A DNA stretch of 64,000 bases from Euglena gracilis. Taxonomy: Eukaryota > Euglenida > Euglenophyceae > Euglenales. The stretch is from contig CP154956.1 of assembly GCA_039621445.1 (NCBI GenBank), forward strand, positions 81,836,474 to 81,900,473. The letters are read 5' to 3'. How positions within the stretch are numbered: the stretch's first letter is position 1; each line of letters begins with the position of its first letter. This document shows, in pieces, positions 63,926 to 64,000 of this stretch. The translations under genes and the position numbers were made by a program. The notes below the pieces were generated by a model. That model was not told the origin of the DNA and searched no databases. It saw nothing but the letters and a program-made list of their open reading frames with translations.

Positions 63926-64000
63926 CTAAAATTGGTGCTGGCGGACGTGTGCCGTTATCAGGTGGCTGCATAACCACCTTCAGGAGATCCTTTATCTCTA

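Overview
The window is nuclear DNA of an intron-rich eukaryote, probably a protist or alga with a repeat-heavy genome. No bacterial operons, Shine-Dalgarno-led genes, rRNA, tRNA or CRISPR arrays are visible. Coding DNA occurs as short, GC-rich exons of about 35-270 bases with matching reading phases. Between them lie long non-coding stretches crowded with microsatellites, long G or C runs, inverted-repeat elements and interspersed repeats. The species cannot be named from the sequence. Almost all coding calls here are single exons, because most genes cannot be joined end to end without transcript data.

Layout. From 1 to 23 kb the window is mostly repeats: a CATA/CACG microsatellite near 3.2-3.8 kb, elements with terminal inverted repeats at 7.07-7.56 and 14.53-14.81 kb, a nested hairpin at 14.1-14.4 kb, duplicated blocks at 10.4-12.9 kb, an inverted pair at 9.7/21.1 kb, and a few isolated candidate exons (6.07, 8.97, 16.8, 17.1, 18.85 kb and a minus-strand ORF at 20.0-20.4 kb).

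From 23.4 to 47 kb the plus strand carries two copies of an EF-hand calcium-binding gene module. Each copy has exon A (motif GGQHSTQGLLQKIDQKEG), exon B (EF-hand loop DRNRNGTLEGSE) and exon C (EF-hand loop D-A/G-NHDGRLSREE). After exon C come several stop-ended exons encoding low-complexity tails: Asn-Pro-Gly-Tyr repeats, or His-rich tails. Copy 1 is at 23,395-32,899 and copy 2 at 36,698-46,977. Exon phases agree exactly from A to B to C to the first tail in both copies. Several further tails start in the phase that exon C leaves open, so they could be alternative last exons. Copy 1 shows signs of decay. A broken retropepsin-like retroelement sits in the intron between B and C of copy 2.

From about 47.7 to 53.2 kb lies a decayed tyrosine-recombinase (DIRS-like) retrotransposon on the plus strand, with gag-like, reverse transcriptase, RNase H and tyrosine recombinase parts, many frameshifts, lost catalytic residues and inverted repeats at its right end.

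From 55.5 to 63.9 kb the minus strand carries exons of at least two genes of unknown function. One runs from about 59.2 kb down to at least 55.5 kb and is rich in Pro, charged helices and Lys/Arg. The other has a clear last exon at 60,865-60,948 and an upstream exon at 63,774-63,925. A cluster of GCGCATTTGCGC palindromes lies at 62.8-63.2 kb.
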